Shown piece by piece: positions 39,001-48,293 of a stretch of DNA of 64,000 nt (position 1 is its first letter; each line of letters begins with the position of its first letter). This DNA is from Herbaspirillum sp. RV1423. Lineage in GTDB: Bacteria > Pseudomonadota > Gammaproteobacteria > Burkholderiales > Burkholderiaceae_D. The stretch is from positions 163,602-227,601 of the forward strand of contig NZ_CBXX010000007.1 in NCBI RefSeq assembly GCF_000577615.1, read 5' to 3'. Under the pieces are notes generated by a model. The model did no database searches. It saw nothing but the letters and a program-made list of their open reading frames with translations, and was not told the DNA's origin. A program made the position numbers and the translations under genes.

Positions 39001-39599
39001 GTAACCATAGCGGCGAACGCGCGGCGCAGCGCATCCGGTTGATTATCGTGCTGGTCGTCCTGACGACGCTGGCGCTGGGCAGCTTCTGGGTGCTGCAGGT
39101 CATGCGCCGCAACATCGACGACACGCTGGCAGCGCGTCCGCGCAGCAAGCCGGATTACTATGTCGAACAATTCAGTTACGTGAAAATGTCCGAAACCGGC
39201 CAGCCGCGCTACGACATCGTCGGTGAAAAAATGGTGCACTTCCCGGACACCGATTCGTTCGAGGTGACCTCACCCGTGATCACCAGTCTGGACAAGGCAA
39301 AACCACCGATGACGCTGCGCTCGAAGCGCGCCTTCATTGAAGACGACAACAGCAAGATCCATATGTATGAGGACGTCAACGCCGATCGCGCCGCAATCGG
39401 CAAGACCGAAGACATGCATCTGAAGACCGAATACCTCCTGCTGCTGCCCGACGACGACGTCGCCAGGACCGACAAGCCGGTCGAAATCACGATGGGCAAG
39501 TCCGTCATGACCGGCACCGGCATGATCGCCAACAACGCGATACAGGAATTCCAGTTATTACACGATGTGCGCGGCACTTACCAGCCGCGTCCACGCTAG
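38997..39599 (+). CDS. lptC: LPS export protein LptC
   Basis: 200 residues, starting at the ATGA overlap with kdsC. One N-terminal membrane helix (about 14-36: LIIVLVVLTTLALGSFWVL), then a periplasmic beta-jellyroll of LptC/DUF1239 type (DYYVEQFSYVKMSETGQPRY). It links the LptBFG transporter to LptA in the trans-envelope bridge. Confidence 0.94.
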   Translation: MSNHSGERAAQRIRLIIVLVVLTTLALGSFWVLQVMRRNIDDTLAARPRSKPDYYVEQFSYVKMSETGQPRYDIVGEKMVHFPDTDSFEVTSPVITSLDKAKPPMTLRSKRAFIEDDNSKIHMYEDVNADRAAIGKTEDMHLKTEYLLLLPDDDVARTDKPVEITMGKSVMTGTGMIANNAIQEFQLLHDVRGTYQPRPR

Positions 39600-39647
39600 C
39601 GCCACAGCCAGCCGGCACAACCAAGCGAGATACTTGCGCAGATTCCT

Positions 39648-40205
39648 ATGAAACCTACCTCACTACTGCCTCTGCTCACCCTGCTCCTGATGAGCGTCGT
39701 CAGCATCGCGCGCGCCGAACGCGCCGACACCGAAAAACCGACGCGCATCGAAGCCGAACAAATGGTCTACGACGACGTCAAGCAGGTGAAGACCTTCACC
39801 GGCAACGTCGTGCTCACGCGCGGCACGCTGCTGATCAAGGCCGGCAAGGTCGTGCTGACTACCGATCCGGCCGGCTATGAATTCGCCATCCTGTACGCCG
39901 CGCCCGGTCAGCTTGCCAGCTTCCGCCAGAAGCGCGACGGCGGCCCCAACCTGTGGATCGAAGGTCAGGCCGAGCGCATCGAATACAGCGAAAAAACCGA
40001 AATCTCGAAACTGTTTACGCGCGCCCATATGCAGCGCATGGACGGTCCGCGCGTGACCGATGAAGTCAACGGCGAGTTCATCTCTTACGACAGCCGTGCC
40101 GAATTCTATTCGGTCAACAACACCAACACCGGCGAAAGCAAACCCGGCAGCGGCCGCATCACGGCGATCATCCAGCCGCGCGTCGAATCCTCGAAGGGTC
40201 AATAA
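39648..40205 (+). CDS. lptA: LPS periplasmic bridge protein LptA
   Basis: 185 residues. Signal peptide about 1-24 (cleavage near ARA-ER). OstA-like jellyroll from KPTRIEAEQMVYDDVKQVKTF through TGNVVLTRGTLLIKAGKVVLT to the end. It polymerises head to tail to carry LPS across the periplasm. Located 48 bp after lptC, just before lptB. Confidence 0.95.
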   Translation: MKPTSLLPLLTLLLMSVVSIARAERADTEKPTRIEAEQMVYDDVKQVKTFTGNVVLTRGTLLIKAGKVVLTTDPAGYEFAILYAAPGQLASFRQKRDGGPNLWIEGQAERIEYSEKTEISKLFTRAHMQRMDGPRVTDEVNGEFISYDSRAEFYSVNNTNTGESKPGSGRITAIIQPRVESSKGQ

Positions 40206-40206
40206 G

Positions 40207-40950
40207 ATGGCGATCAGTTCTCTGGTTGTACGCGGACTGCAAAAGAGTTACGGCGCGCGCCAGGTCGTGCATGACGTCTCGCTTGAAGTCGCCAGCGGCG
40301 AAGTGGTCGGGCTGCTCGGCCCCAACGGCGCCGGCAAAACCACCTCGTTCTACATGATCGTCGGCCTGGTGCCGTCCGACGGCGGCGATATCGACCTGGA
40401 CGGCGCCGCCATTTCACGCCTGCCGATCCACCAGCGCGCCGAACTCGGCCTGTCCTACCTGCCGCAGGAAGCTTCGGTGTTTCGCAAGCTGACCGTCGAA
40501 GACAACATTCGCGCCGTTCTGGAATTGCGCAAGGAAAATGGCAAACCGCTCAGCCGCGATGAGATCGAAGGCCGCCTGAACAACCTGCTGCACGAATTGC
40601 AGATCGAAAAGCTGCGCGAAAGTCCGGCTTTGTCGCTGTCCGGCGGCGAACGCCGGCGCGTCGAAATCGCCCGCGCGCTGGCGACCGATCCGCGCTTCGT
40701 GCTGCTGGACGAGCCGTTTGCCGGTATCGATCCGATCGCCGTGATCGAGATCCAGCGCATCGTGCGCTTCCTCAAGGAGCGCGGCATCGGCGTGCTGATC
40801 ACCGACCATAACGTGCGCGAAACGCTGGGCATCTGCGACCGCGCCTACATCATCAACCAGGGCACCGTACTGGCCAGCGGCAGCCCTGACGATATCATTG
40901 CCAATGAATCCGTACGCCGCGTGTATCTCGGCGAACATTTCCGCATGTAG
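40207..40950 (+). CDS. lptB: LPS export ABC ATPase LptB
   Basis: 247 residues from the ATG at 40207, one base after the lptA stop. Walker A GPNGAGKTTSFYMIVGL, Q-loop LSYLPQEASVFRKLT, signature LSGGERRRVEIAR, Walker B FVLLDEPFAGIDPIAV and switch His ITDHNVRET. Cytoplasmic motor for LptFG. The longer in-frame extension from 40060 overlaps lptA. Confidence 0.97.
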   Translation: MAISSLVVRGLQKSYGARQVVHDVSLEVASGEVVGLLGPNGAGKTTSFYMIVGLVPSDGGDIDLDGAAISRLPIHQRAELGLSYLPQEASVFRKLTVEDNIRAVLELRKENGKPLSRDEIEGRLNNLLHELQIEKLRESPALSLSGGERRRVEIARALATDPRFVLLDEPFAGIDPIAVIEIQRIVRFLKERGIGVLITDHNVRETLGICDRAYIINQGTVLASGSPDDIIANESVRRVYLGEHFRM

Positions 40951-40965
40951 CGCCAGGCTAACTGA

Positions 40966-42450
40966 ATGAAACAATCCCTCCAGCTACGCACTTCCCAGCA
41001 TCTGGCATTGACGCCGCAATTGCAGCAGTCGATCCGTTTGCTGCAACTGTCCACGCTGGAACTGCATCAGGAACTGGAACAGATTCTGTCGGACAATCCG
41101 CTGCTGGAACGTCTCGACGATGCGCTCGACAATTCAGTGCGCCTGCTGGCCGACGGCGCCATCAGCCCGACACCGTCGGCGCAAGCCGATCCGGCCGAGA
41201 ACGTCGCCCCCAGCGCCGCGCCGAGCGAAGGCGAAACAAGCGAGCTGACCGACAGCCTCGGCAACGGCGACGACAACGTCAGCGGCGATGCCGAATGGAG
41301 CTTCGACGACGTCGCCCGCACCGGCAAGACGCCCGACGACGAAGACGCCCGCCCGCAACTGGAAGCGCATGACGTCACCCTGCGCGAACATCTGCTGGAA
41401 CAGGCGCGCCTGACCGTGCGCAACACGCGCGATCGAGCACTGGTAGAACTGCTCATCGACGCGCTTGACGAACACGGCTACCTGGAAGAATCGCTGGAAG
41501 AAATCCACGCGCGCCTGCCCGAAGAACTGGAAATCCAGATTGAAGAACTGTCAATTGCCTTAAAGCTATTGCAGAGCTTCGACCCCGCCGGCATCGGCGC
41601 GCGCAGCGCCTCCGAATGCCTGGCGCTGCAGATCAGGCGTTTGCCGAAAGTTGCCTTTGTCACACGCCGGCTCGCGCTCACCATCGTGGAAGATTACCTG
41701 GCGCTGTTCGCACAAAGGGATTTCAACAAGATCAAGAAAGCCCTCGGCTGCGACGATGAAGACCTGCGCGAAGCGCAGGCCGTCATTCGCCAGTGCCACC
41801 CTCATCCGGGTGCCGCTTTCGCATCGGAAACTTCCGACTACGTCGTGCCCGACGTCATTGTCAAAGCGACCAAGGACGGCTGGCAGGTTTTGCTCAATCA
41901 CGACGTCATGCCGCGCCTGCGCGTCAACGCCATGTACGCCAATGCGCTCAAGCAGACCAAAGGCGACGGATCGCTCGGTTCGCAACTGCAGGAAGCCAAA
42001 TGGCTGATCAAAAATATGCGGCAACGCTTCGACACGATTTTGCGTGTTGCTCAGGCAATTGTTGAACGGCAACGCAACTTTTTCTCTCATGGCGCGGTTG
42101 CCATGAGACCCCTTGTGTTGCGTGAAATAGCTGATACACTAGGTCTACACGAGAGTACTATTTCTCGTGTGACGACTCAGAAGTACATGCTGACCCCGCA
42201 TGGCATGTTTGAGTTGAAATACTTCTTCGGCAGCCACGTCGCAACAGAAACCGGAGGTGAAGCATCCTCCACTGCGATACGGGCTCTCATCAAACAATTG
42301 ATAGGAGCAGAAGACCCTAAGAACCCACTCTCTGATAGCAAGATTGCAGACATGTTGGCGGAACAGGGCATGGTTGTGGCGCGACGAACCGTCGCAAAAT
42401 ACCGCGAAGTGCTCAAGATCCCGCCGGTTAATCTCCGCAAATCTCTGTAA
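40966..42450 (+). CDS. rpoN: RNA polymerase sigma-54 factor
   Basis: 494 residues. Region I glutamine-rich activator-interaction domain ([20 protein letters not shown]), acidic region II (about 60-130), core-binding domain and the C-terminal DNA-binding domain with the RpoN box [10 protein letters not shown]. Required for -24/-12 promoters. Follows lptB by 15 bp, the conserved proteobacterial arrangement. Confidence 0.97.
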   Translation: MKQSLQLRTSQHLALTPQLQQSIRLLQLSTLELHQELEQILSDNPLLERLDDALDNSVRLLADGAISPTPSAQADPAENVAPSAAPSEGETSELTDSLGNGDDNVSGDAEWSFDDVARTGKTPDDEDARPQLEAHDVTLREHLLEQARLTVRNTRDRALVELLIDALDEHGYLEESLEEIHARLPEELEIQIEELSIALKLLQSFDPAGIGARSASECLALQIRRLPKVAFVTRRLALTIVEDYLALFAQRDFNKIKKALGCDDEDLREAQAVIRQCHPHPGAAFASETSDYVVPDVIVKATKDGWQVLLNHDVMPRLRVNAMYANALKQTKGDGSLGSQLQEAKWLIKNMRQRFDTILRVAQAIVERQRNFFSHGAVAMRPLVLREIADTLGLHESTISRVTTQKYMLTPHGMFELKYFFGSHVATETGGEASSTAIRALIKQLIGAEDPKNPLSDSKIADMLAEQGMVVARRTVAKYREVLKIPPVNLRKSL

Positions 42451-42575
42451 GTTTTTCTGTAGCAAAGCATCGTTGCTGTGTTCTCATGCGTGTTCGGGTG
42501 TTTCGCCTGATTTTGCCCTGCAGACAGCCGGACAATGCGAAAGAACCTCCAGCAATCTCACGATAGGAGTGCTGT

Positions 42576-42929
42576 ATGAATCTGACCATTAGTGGCCATC
42601 ACCTCGATTTGACCCCCGCCATCCGTGAATACGTGCAAAACAAGCTGACGCGCATCAAGCGCCACTTTGACCACGTGATCGACATCAGCGTGATTCTCAG
42701 CGTAGACAAGCTGACCGAAAAAGAAAAACGCCAGAAAGCAGAAATCAACGTTCACATCAAAGGTAAGGATTTGCATGTCGAAAGCATTGCACATGACCTG
42801 TATGCCGCCATCGACATGCTGATCGACAAACTGGACCGCCAGGTCATCAAGCACAAGGACCGCTTGCAGAATCATCATTCGGAGGCAAAACGCCTGCCGG
42901 AAGAGATTGTTCCCGCAGCAGCCACGTGA
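42576..42929 (+). CDS. hpf: Ribosome hibernation-promoting factor
   Basis: 117 residues, ATG six bases after AGGAG. HPF/RaiA fold with the opening [20 protein letters not shown], the [20 protein letters not shown] helix/strand and the basic [18 protein letters not shown] helix. It binds the 30S decoding region and promotes ribosome dimers in stationary phase. Conserved partner of rpoN. ptsN and hprK normally follow, but here a terminator does. Confidence 0.94.
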   Translation: MNLTISGHHLDLTPAIREYVQNKLTRIKRHFDHVIDISVILSVDKLTEKEKRQKAEINVHIKGKDLHVESIAHDLYAAIDMLIDKLDRQVIKHKDRLQNHHSEAKRLPEEIVPAAAT

Positions 42930-42965
42930 TGATAGCCAACTAGCCGGCAAATTGGACCGGCCATG

Positions 42966-42998
42966 AAAAAAGGGCGCATCAGCGCCCTTTCTTGTTTT
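42966..42998 (+). terminator. Rho-independent terminator after hpf
   Basis: Stem GGGCGC / GCGCCC with an ATCA loop, followed by TTTCTTGTTTT and preceded by an A-run. Confidence 0.88.
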
Positions 42999-43180
42999 GG
43001 TCCTTGTTGTCGATCCTCGCCTTCAAGCCCCTTGCCTTCTTTTAGCTTGACGAAAAGACAACAGAAAATCATTTACGCATTTCCGGCATCACTGCGCATC
43101 ATCTTCGCATACAACGATAAGTTGCCAATCGGACACTTTATTCATCGCGCACTCTCCCAACGCGACGGCCCGCTTTTTCA

Positions 43181-43186
43181 TATAAT
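43181..43186 (+). promoter_or_regulatory. Consensus -10 element of the grxD promoter
   Basis: Perfect TATAAT, 33-38 bases before the grxD ATG. The -35 region is weak. Supports an independent grxD-ubiX transcript. Confidence 0.5.
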
Positions 43187-43218
43187 GGCGGCATTGAGAA
43201 CTTTTTGAAGGTGTAGTC

Positions 43219-43530
43219 ATGAGCGATGTCCAATCCTGGATCAAGGAAACCGTGAGCCAAAACCCTGTCGTGCTGTTCATGAAGGGTACTGCGCAATTCC
43301 CGCAATGCGGCTTTTCCGGCAAGGCTATCCAGTTGCTCAAAGCCAGCGGGGCCGAGAATATCGTCACCGTCAATGTGCTGGAAAGCGCCGATGTGCGCCA
43401 GGGCATCAAGGAATACTCCAACTGGCCGACCATCCCGCAACTGTATGTCAACGGCGAATTCGTCGGCGGTTCCGACATCATGAGCGAAATGTACGAATCG
43501 GGCGAACTGCAAACCCTGTTCAAGGGCTGA
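43219..43530 (+). CDS. grxD: Monothiol glutaredoxin Grx4
   Basis: 103 residues. Monothiol CGFS active site in FPQCGFSGKAIQLLKA, the glutathione-binding WPTIPQLYVNGEFVGGSDI and the C-terminal helix. It carries and delivers 2Fe-2S clusters with BolA-type partners. A clear ribosome-binding site (GAAGG) lies seven bases upstream. In related genomes it often follows prfA-prmC; here it directly follows hpf. Confidence 0.96.
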   Translation: MSDVQSWIKETVSQNPVVLFMKGTAQFPQCGFSGKAIQLLKASGAENIVTVNVLESADVRQGIKEYSNWPTIPQLYVNGEFVGGSDIMSEMYESGELQTLFKG

Positions 43531-43564
43531 TCCGCTGGCTACCGCCACGACCGCCACGCCTTCC

Positions 43565-44149
43565 GTGCCGACCCGTCAACGCCTGATCGTCGCCATCACC
43601 GGTGCGACCGGCGTCGCCTACGGTGTGCGTCTGTTGCGCGTGCTGCGCGACGCCGGCATCGAAACGCATCTGCTGGTCTCCGAAGCCGGCGTGCTGAACC
43701 TGCATCAGGAACTCGACATGAGTCGCAAGGATGTCGAAGCGCTGGCCGATGTCGTGCATCCGGTGCGCGATGTCGGCGCCTCCATTGCCAGCGGCTCATT
43801 CGCATCGTCCGGCATGATCGTCGCGCCTTGTTCGATGAAAACGCTGGCCGCCATCGCCAACGGCCTGTCCGACAACCTCATCACGCGCGCCGCCGATGTC
43901 GTCCTCAAGGAGCGCCGCCGGCTGGTGTTGATGGTGCGCGAAACGCCGTTCAACCTGGCGCACCTGCGCAACATGACCAGCGTCACCGAAATGGGCGGAA
44001 TCATCTTCCCGCCGCTGCCGGGCTTCTATCACCGTCCGCAATCGATCGAGGAAATGATCGACCATACGCTGGGCCGCGTACTCGACCTTTACCACATTCC
44101 TCATGCGCTCACGCCGCGCTGGTCCGGCCTCAAAAACCAGCCTGCATGA
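43565..44149 (+). CDS. ubiX: Flavin prenyltransferase UbiX
   Basis: 194 residues from a GTG at 43565; no ATG is available. Flavoprotein fold with VAITGATGVAYGVRLLRVL (FMN site), IVAPCSMKTLAAIANGLSDNLI, KERRRLVLMVRETPFNLAHL and the GIIFPPLPGFYHRPQ prenyl-phosphate loop. It makes prenylated FMN for UbiD decarboxylases in ubiquinone synthesis. Follows grxD by 34 bp. Confidence 0.94.
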   Translation: MPTRQRLIVAITGATGVAYGVRLLRVLRDAGIETHLLVSEAGVLNLHQELDMSRKDVEALADVVHPVRDVGASIASGSFASSGMIVAPCSMKTLAAIANGLSDNLITRAADVVLKERRRLVLMVRETPFNLAHLRNMTSVTEMGGIIFPPLPGFYHRPQSIEEMIDHTLGRVLDLYHIPHALTPRWSGLKNQPA

Positions 44150-44185
44150 AAAAACGCGCTTCCGTTGCCAGCAAGCGCGTTTGAT
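44149..44185. terminator. Bidirectional terminator between ubiX and the SDR gene
   Basis: Perfect stem AAACGCGCTT / AAGCGCGTTT around an 11-base loop, with six T on the minus-strand side. The convergent genes end on both flanks. Confidence 0.88.
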
Positions 44186-44201
44186 TTTGTGCTGAGAAAA
44201 T

Positions 44202-44960
44202 TCAGCCGCGGCCGATGAACGGCATCTTGGTCGCCATCACCGTCATGAATTGCACGTTGGCGTCCAGCGGCAGGCTGTCCATATACAGGATCGCCTTGGC
44301 CACATGGCCGGCGTCCATGGTCGGCTCGACCTGCACCGAACCGTCGGCCTGCAAAGTGCCTTTCTTCATCAACTCGGTCATGTCGGTCGAGGCATTGCCG
44401 ATGTCGATCTGGCCGCAGGCGATGTCGTAGCGGCGGCCGTCGAGCGAAGTCGATTTGGTCAGCCCGGTGATCGCGTGCTTGGTCGCGGTATACGACACCG
44501 AGAACGGCCGCGGCGCATGCGCCGAAATCGAACCATTGTTGATGATGCGGCCACCGCGCGGCGACTGCTCCTTCATGATCCTGAACGCTTCCTGCGTACA
44601 CAGGAACACGCCGGTGAGGTTGATGTCGACCGCCGACTTCCATTGCTCATAGCTCAGCTCTTCCAGCGATACCGGCGGCGCGAAGATGCCGGCGTTGTTG
44701 AACAGCAGGTCGAGACGACCGAACTTCTCTTTCGCCTTGGCAAACAGATTCTTCACCGAAACCGGATCGCTCACGTCGGCTGGCACCACCAGTGCGTTGA
44801 CGCCGGACTCGCCTGCAGCCTTGGCGGTTTCCTCCAACGGTTCCCGGCGGCGGCCCGCCAGCACGACGGCATAACCCTCGCGCAGCAAGGCCAGCGAAAT
44901 CTGTTTGCCGATGCCGGAACCGGCGCCGGTCACCAATGCGACTCTCTTCAGTGCTGCCAT
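44202..44960 (-). CDS. Short-chain dehydrogenase/reductase
   Basis: 252 residues from the ATG at 44960 (GGAGG upstream). Classical [13 protein letters not shown] coenzyme loop near residue 12, NNAG (LLFNNAGIF), catalytic Ser in NNGSISA and YxxxK in YTATK. Ends FIGRG. Likely NAD(P)-dependent oxidoreductase with unknown substrate. It lies 220 bp behind the dioxygenase on the same strand and may be the last gene of the catabolic operon or independent. Confidence 0.88.
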   Translation of the reverse strand: MAALKRVALVTGAGSGIGKQISLALLREGYAVVLAGRRREPLEETAKAAGESGVNALVVPADVSDPVSVKNLFAKAKEKFGRLDLLFNNAGIFAPPVSLEELSYEQWKSAVDINLTGVFLCTQEAFRIMKEQSPRGGRIINNGSISAHAPRPFSVSYTATKHAITGLTKSTSLDGRRYDIACGQIDIGNASTDMTELMKKGTLQADGSVQVEPTMDAGHVAKAILYMDSLPLDANVQFMTVMATKMPFIGRG

Positions 44961-45180
44961 TTTGTTTGTTCCTCCGTCAGGATCGCCGGGCAATGGGGCG
45001 CCAGCGCATTGTGTGTCTCGTTGTGTCTGTTGCAGGTTTTTTTGAGCGTTTTACTATAGCAGCAGTTGCGCGGTGGAGAGATGAGATATTTTCAGCCAAG
45101 CGCATGGAATATACTTCGCCCCGAAAATGCAGCCCCTCGCGCAACGCCCTCGACATGATCCGCGCCGCGGATATCCGGCC

Positions 45181-46035
45181 TCAACCGGCAATCCGTCCCG
45201 ACGGTTCGCCCAGCAAGGTCGTCCGATACATGATGCGGCGCTGACTGTGATCGTAATCGGCCAATGCGATGTGCATGGCGCCGCGGTTGTCCCACATCAT
45301 GGTATCGCCGACCTGCCAGCGATGGCGGTAGACGTTTTCCGGCACCACGCTGCGATCGTACAGGTACTGCAGGATCGGCCGGCTCTCTTCCTCCGTCATG
45401 CCTTCGATGGACAGCGTGGTCATTTCGCTCACGTACAAGGCCTTGCGTCCGCTGCCGTCGTGTACGCGCGCGATCGGCTGGTACACCGGCGGATTGCGGC
45501 GGCGGATGTCGGCCAGTTCTTCGCTGCTGCGCGCCAGCCGGGTTTCACGCGCGACGCTCATGTCGTGCAACGCATGGCGGCCGTCGAGTATCGACTGCAA
45601 GGTCGGCGACAGACTTTCCCAAGCATTGAACATGTTACAGAACATCGTATCGCCGCCAACCTCCGGCAGTTCCACGCAATGCAGCAGCGAGCCCTTGGCC
45701 GGGCGCAGGGTGGTCGACAAATCGGAATGCCATTGCCGCCCAACCGCCAGGCGTTTTCCTCCGGCTTCGTAGTTGGTCACCAGCAGGATTTCCGGATGCT
45801 CGGGATGACGGAATTTCGGGATCGCCGCATGATCGTCGAGCGCGCCGAAATGACGGCTGAAAGCGATGTGCTCCTCAAACGTCAGCGGCTGGTTGCGAAA
45901 CAGCAGGATGACGTGGCGATGCCAGGCTTCCGTCAATGCCTGCACGGTGTCGGCGTCGAGCGGCCTGAGCATGTCGAGGCCAACAACTTCCGCACCCAGT
46001 GCGGAGGACAACGGTTTCAGGGAAAAGCTACTCAT
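45181..46035 (-). CDS. TauD/TfdA-family Fe(II)/2-oxoglutarate dioxygenase
   Basis: 284 residues. HxD metal motif in GRQWHSDLSTT, distal His in NRGAMHIALADY and the 2-oxoglutarate Arg in SQRRIMYRTTLLGE. Family members hydroxylate taurine, alkyl sulfates, 2,4-D or carboxylates to trigger loss of a group. Placed directly behind a Tau/Ssu-type ABC permease, as in tauABCD, but with CoA-dependent catabolic genes around it, so the substrate is probably not plain taurine. Confidence 0.9.
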   Translation of the reverse strand: MSSFSLKPLSSALGAEVVGLDMLRPLDADTVQALTEAWHRHVILLFRNQPLTFEEHIAFSRHFGALDDHAAIPKFRHPEHPEILLVTNYEAGGKRLAVGRQWHSDLSTTLRPAKGSLLHCVELPEVGGDTMFCNMFNAWESLSPTLQSILDGRHALHDMSVARETRLARSSEELADIRRRNPPVYQPIARVHDGSGRKALYVSEMTTLSIEGMTEEESRPILQYLYDRSVVPENVYRHRWQVGDTMMWDNRGAMHIALADYDHSQRRIMYRTTLLGEPSGRIAG

Positions 46036-46091
46036 GCCGCCTCCGGAAAAAGGGCTACATCAGTTCGTCTCCGCTTTTTTGTTTGTGCGTT

Positions 46092-46925
46092 CTATACGGT
46101 TGGAATACGCGAACTGTCAGCCCAGAACAATGCCTTGCGTTGCAGGAAACTCATCAACAGATGCAGGCAGACGCCGATCGCCGACAACACGAACAGCGTG
46201 GCGAACACGCCGGCGGTATCGAGGTTGACGTTCATCTGCATGATGGCGTTGCCGAGGCCCTTGCGGGAGCCGAGGAACTCGCCGACGATGGCGCCGAGGA
46301 TGCTGAAGATGATCGCGATGTTGAGTCCCGCAAAAATCATCGGTAGCGCACCCGGCAAACGCACCATCGTGAAAATCTGCCAGCGCGTGGCGCGCAGCGA
46401 ACGCATCAGTTCCAGCCGCGCCGGATCGGTCGAGCGCAAGCCGCTGATGACATTGACCAGGATCGGGAAGAAGGCGATCGTCGCGGCGATGATCACCTTC
46501 GACGTCATGCCGAAGCCGAACCACATGATGAACAAGGGCGCCACCGCCACCTTGGGTGTGGTCTGGATGGCGATCAGGTAGGGATACAAGGTTTTCTCGG
46601 CCAGCGGAAACTGCGCGATCAGGCCGCCCAGCACGATGCCGAATGCAGCCGCCAGCAGGAATCCCAGCATGGCTTCGCCGAGCGTGTACAGCGCGTTGTC
46701 GAGATAGCCGGTATTGACCAGCGCCAGCGCGATATTCGAAGGCGCCGGCATGATGTAGATCGGAATCTCGAAGAGACGGATGATGGTTTCCCAGATCGCC
46801 ACGACGGCGACGAACACGCCGGGAATCAGGAGCAGCTCGGGCCGCGCCCTGAGCGTGCGGACCAGGCGCGAAGACATGGGCGGAACCGGGGACGTCGCGG
46901 CGGCGCCGGAGTGGATGCTTTCCAT
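46092..46925 (-). CDS. ABC transporter permease (TauC/SsuC type)
   Basis: 277 residues from the ATG at 46925, which overlaps the ATPase stop (TGATG); the longer frame to 47423 is inside the ATPase gene. Six predicted helices and the cytoplasmic EAA loop (GEFLGSRKGLGNAIMQ) of the binding-protein-dependent permease family. Forms the importer with the ATPase beside it and probably the binding protein at 59252-60340. Confidence 0.92.
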   Translation of the reverse strand: MESIHSGAAATSPVPPMSSRLVRTLRARPELLLIPGVFVAVVAIWETIIRLFEIPIYIMPAPSNIALALVNTGYLDNALYTLGEAMLGFLLAAAFGIVLGGLIAQFPLAEKTLYPYLIAIQTTPKVAVAPLFIMWFGFGMTSKVIIAATIAFFPILVNVISGLRSTDPARLELMRSLRATRWQIFTMVRLPGALPMIFAGLNIAIIFSILGAIVGEFLGSRKGLGNAIMQMNVNLDTAGVFATLFVLSAIGVCLHLLMSFLQRKALFWADSSRIPTV

Positions 46926-47758
46926 CAGATGAATCCTTGCGTATTGAACTGGCTGCGAATGCGTTTGCTGAACACGCCGAAAGCGTCGGTCGACATGATG
47001 TCGAGGCCGCGCTCGGCGGGCAGGTCGACCGTCACCATGTCGACGATGCGACCGGGACGGTTCGACAGCACCATGACGTGGGTACCGAGGAAAATCGCTT
47101 CCGGAATCGAATGCGTCACGAAGATGATGGTCTTGCCGGCCTGGCGCCAGATGCGCAGCAATTCCAGGTTCATCACTTCGCGCGTCATGGCGTCGAGCGC
47201 GCCGAACGGTTCGTCCATCATCAGGATCGAGGGATCGTGGATCAGCGAACGCGCGATGGCGACGCGCTGCTGCATGCCGCCCGACAGTTCGTTCGGATAA
47301 CGATTGGCGAATTCTGCCAGGCCGACCATCTCCAGCAGTTCCTGCGCGCGCACGCGGCTGGCCGCCATGTCCAATCCGAGCACCCTGGCCGGCAGCAGGA
47401 CATTGTCGATCGCGGTTTTCCACGGCAGCAGTACCGGGCTCTGGAACACCATACCGATATCGCGATGCGGCTCATGCACTTCCTCGCCGTTGACCTTGAT
47501 CGATCCCGCCGAACGCGGAATCAGTCCCGACAACAGCTTGAGCAGCGTCGACTTGCCGCAGCCCGACGGACCGACGATGGTCATGAAGCCGCCCTGCGGC
47601 ACGGTGACCGAAATCGGACCGAGGGCCTGCACCTTGCCGCCGTCGTGCGTGGCGTAGGTTTTTTCCAGCGCTTCGACGACGATCGCGGCGGGCTGATTTA
47701 CGTTGTTGGTTGCATCCTGGCTGAACGGCGTGTCGCGCACGATGGACATCACTGGCAT
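46925..47758 (-). CDS. ABC transporter ATPase (TauB/SsuB type)
   Basis: 277 residues, ATG eight bases after AGGAG. Walker A GPSGCGKSTLL, Q-loop GMVFQSPVLLPW, signature LSGGMQQRVAIAR, Walker B ILMMDEPFGALDAMT and switch FVTHSIPEA. Belongs to the nitrate/sulfonate/taurine importer group. Lies between the LeuD-like gene and the permease. Confidence 0.93.
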   Translation of the reverse strand: MPVMSIVRDTPFSQDATNNVNQPAAIVVEALEKTYATHDGGKVQALGPISVTVPQGGFMTIVGPSGCGKSTLLKLLSGLIPRSAGSIKVNGEEVHEPHRDIGMVFQSPVLLPWKTAIDNVLLPARVLGLDMAASRVRAQELLEMVGLAEFANRYPNELSGGMQQRVAIARSLIHDPSILMMDEPFGALDAMTREVMNLELLRIWRQAGKTIIFVTHSIPEAIFLGTHVMVLSNRPGRIVDMVTVDLPAERGLDIMSTDAFGVFSKRIRSQFNTQGFI

Positions 47759-47795
47759 CCGGTTGACTCCTGAAGGTCAAGCATCATAAGAGTGG

Positions 47796-48293
47796 TCATG
47801 AAGCCAACTTCGACTTCGCAAATTCGAGGCCGCCGCCGGCATTAACGATGTCCTGCAAGAACGGCGCCAGCGGCTCGACCTGCATCTGCTTGCCGGTCGT
47901 GACGTTGAGAATGCTGCCGCGGCTGAAATCGATGTCGAGCCGGTCGCCGTCGTCGATGGCGTCCAGCACCTCCGTCGTCGCCATCAGCACCGGCACGCCC
48001 ATGAAGATCGCCAGCCGGAACGGCCCGCGCGACAACGAACGCACCAGCAGGCCGACGCCGAGCGCCTTCATCGCCAGAAAAGGATGGCTGTGGTTGCTGC
48101 CGTGGGCGAAATTGCGGCCCGCCACGATAACGTCGCCGGGCTGCGCCTGCTTGGCGAATTCGGGGCGCACCTCGGCCAGCAGATGATGGCGCAGCATGCG
48201 CGGATCGAATTCGAAGACGTGGCGCGCCGAGATCAACTGGTCGCTGGAAATGTCGCTGGAAAACTTCCACGCGCGTCCGCTGCTGACCGTCAT
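47796..48293 (-). CDS. LeuD-like small subunit of an aconitase-family hydratase
   Basis: 165 residues from the ATG at 48293 (ATGA overlap with the large subunit), the short form of the family (E. coli LeuD 201). The swivel-domain substrate loop, normally GCGSSREH in isopropylmalate isomerase, is AHGSNHSHP here, so the usual Arg/Glu residues are gone. With the neighbouring lyase, a dimethylmaleate-hydratase-like or other alkylmalate-forming reaction is more likely than leucine synthesis. The longer frame to 48479 is an overlap artefact. Confidence 0.85.
   Translation of the reverse strand: MTVSSGRAWKFSSDISSDQLISARHVFEFDPRMLRHHLLAEVRPEFAKQAQPGDVIVAGRNFAHGSNHSHPFLAMKALGVGLLVRSLSRGPFRLAIFMGVPVLMATTEVLDAIDDGDRLDIDFSRGSILNVTTGKQMQVEPLAPFLQDIVNAGGGLEFAKSKLAS

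Noticed and set aside
45127..46581. 484-codon frame on the plus strand across the dioxygenase and permease genes
   Set aside because: Spans two well-supported minus-strand genes and their gap; no start signal or family.
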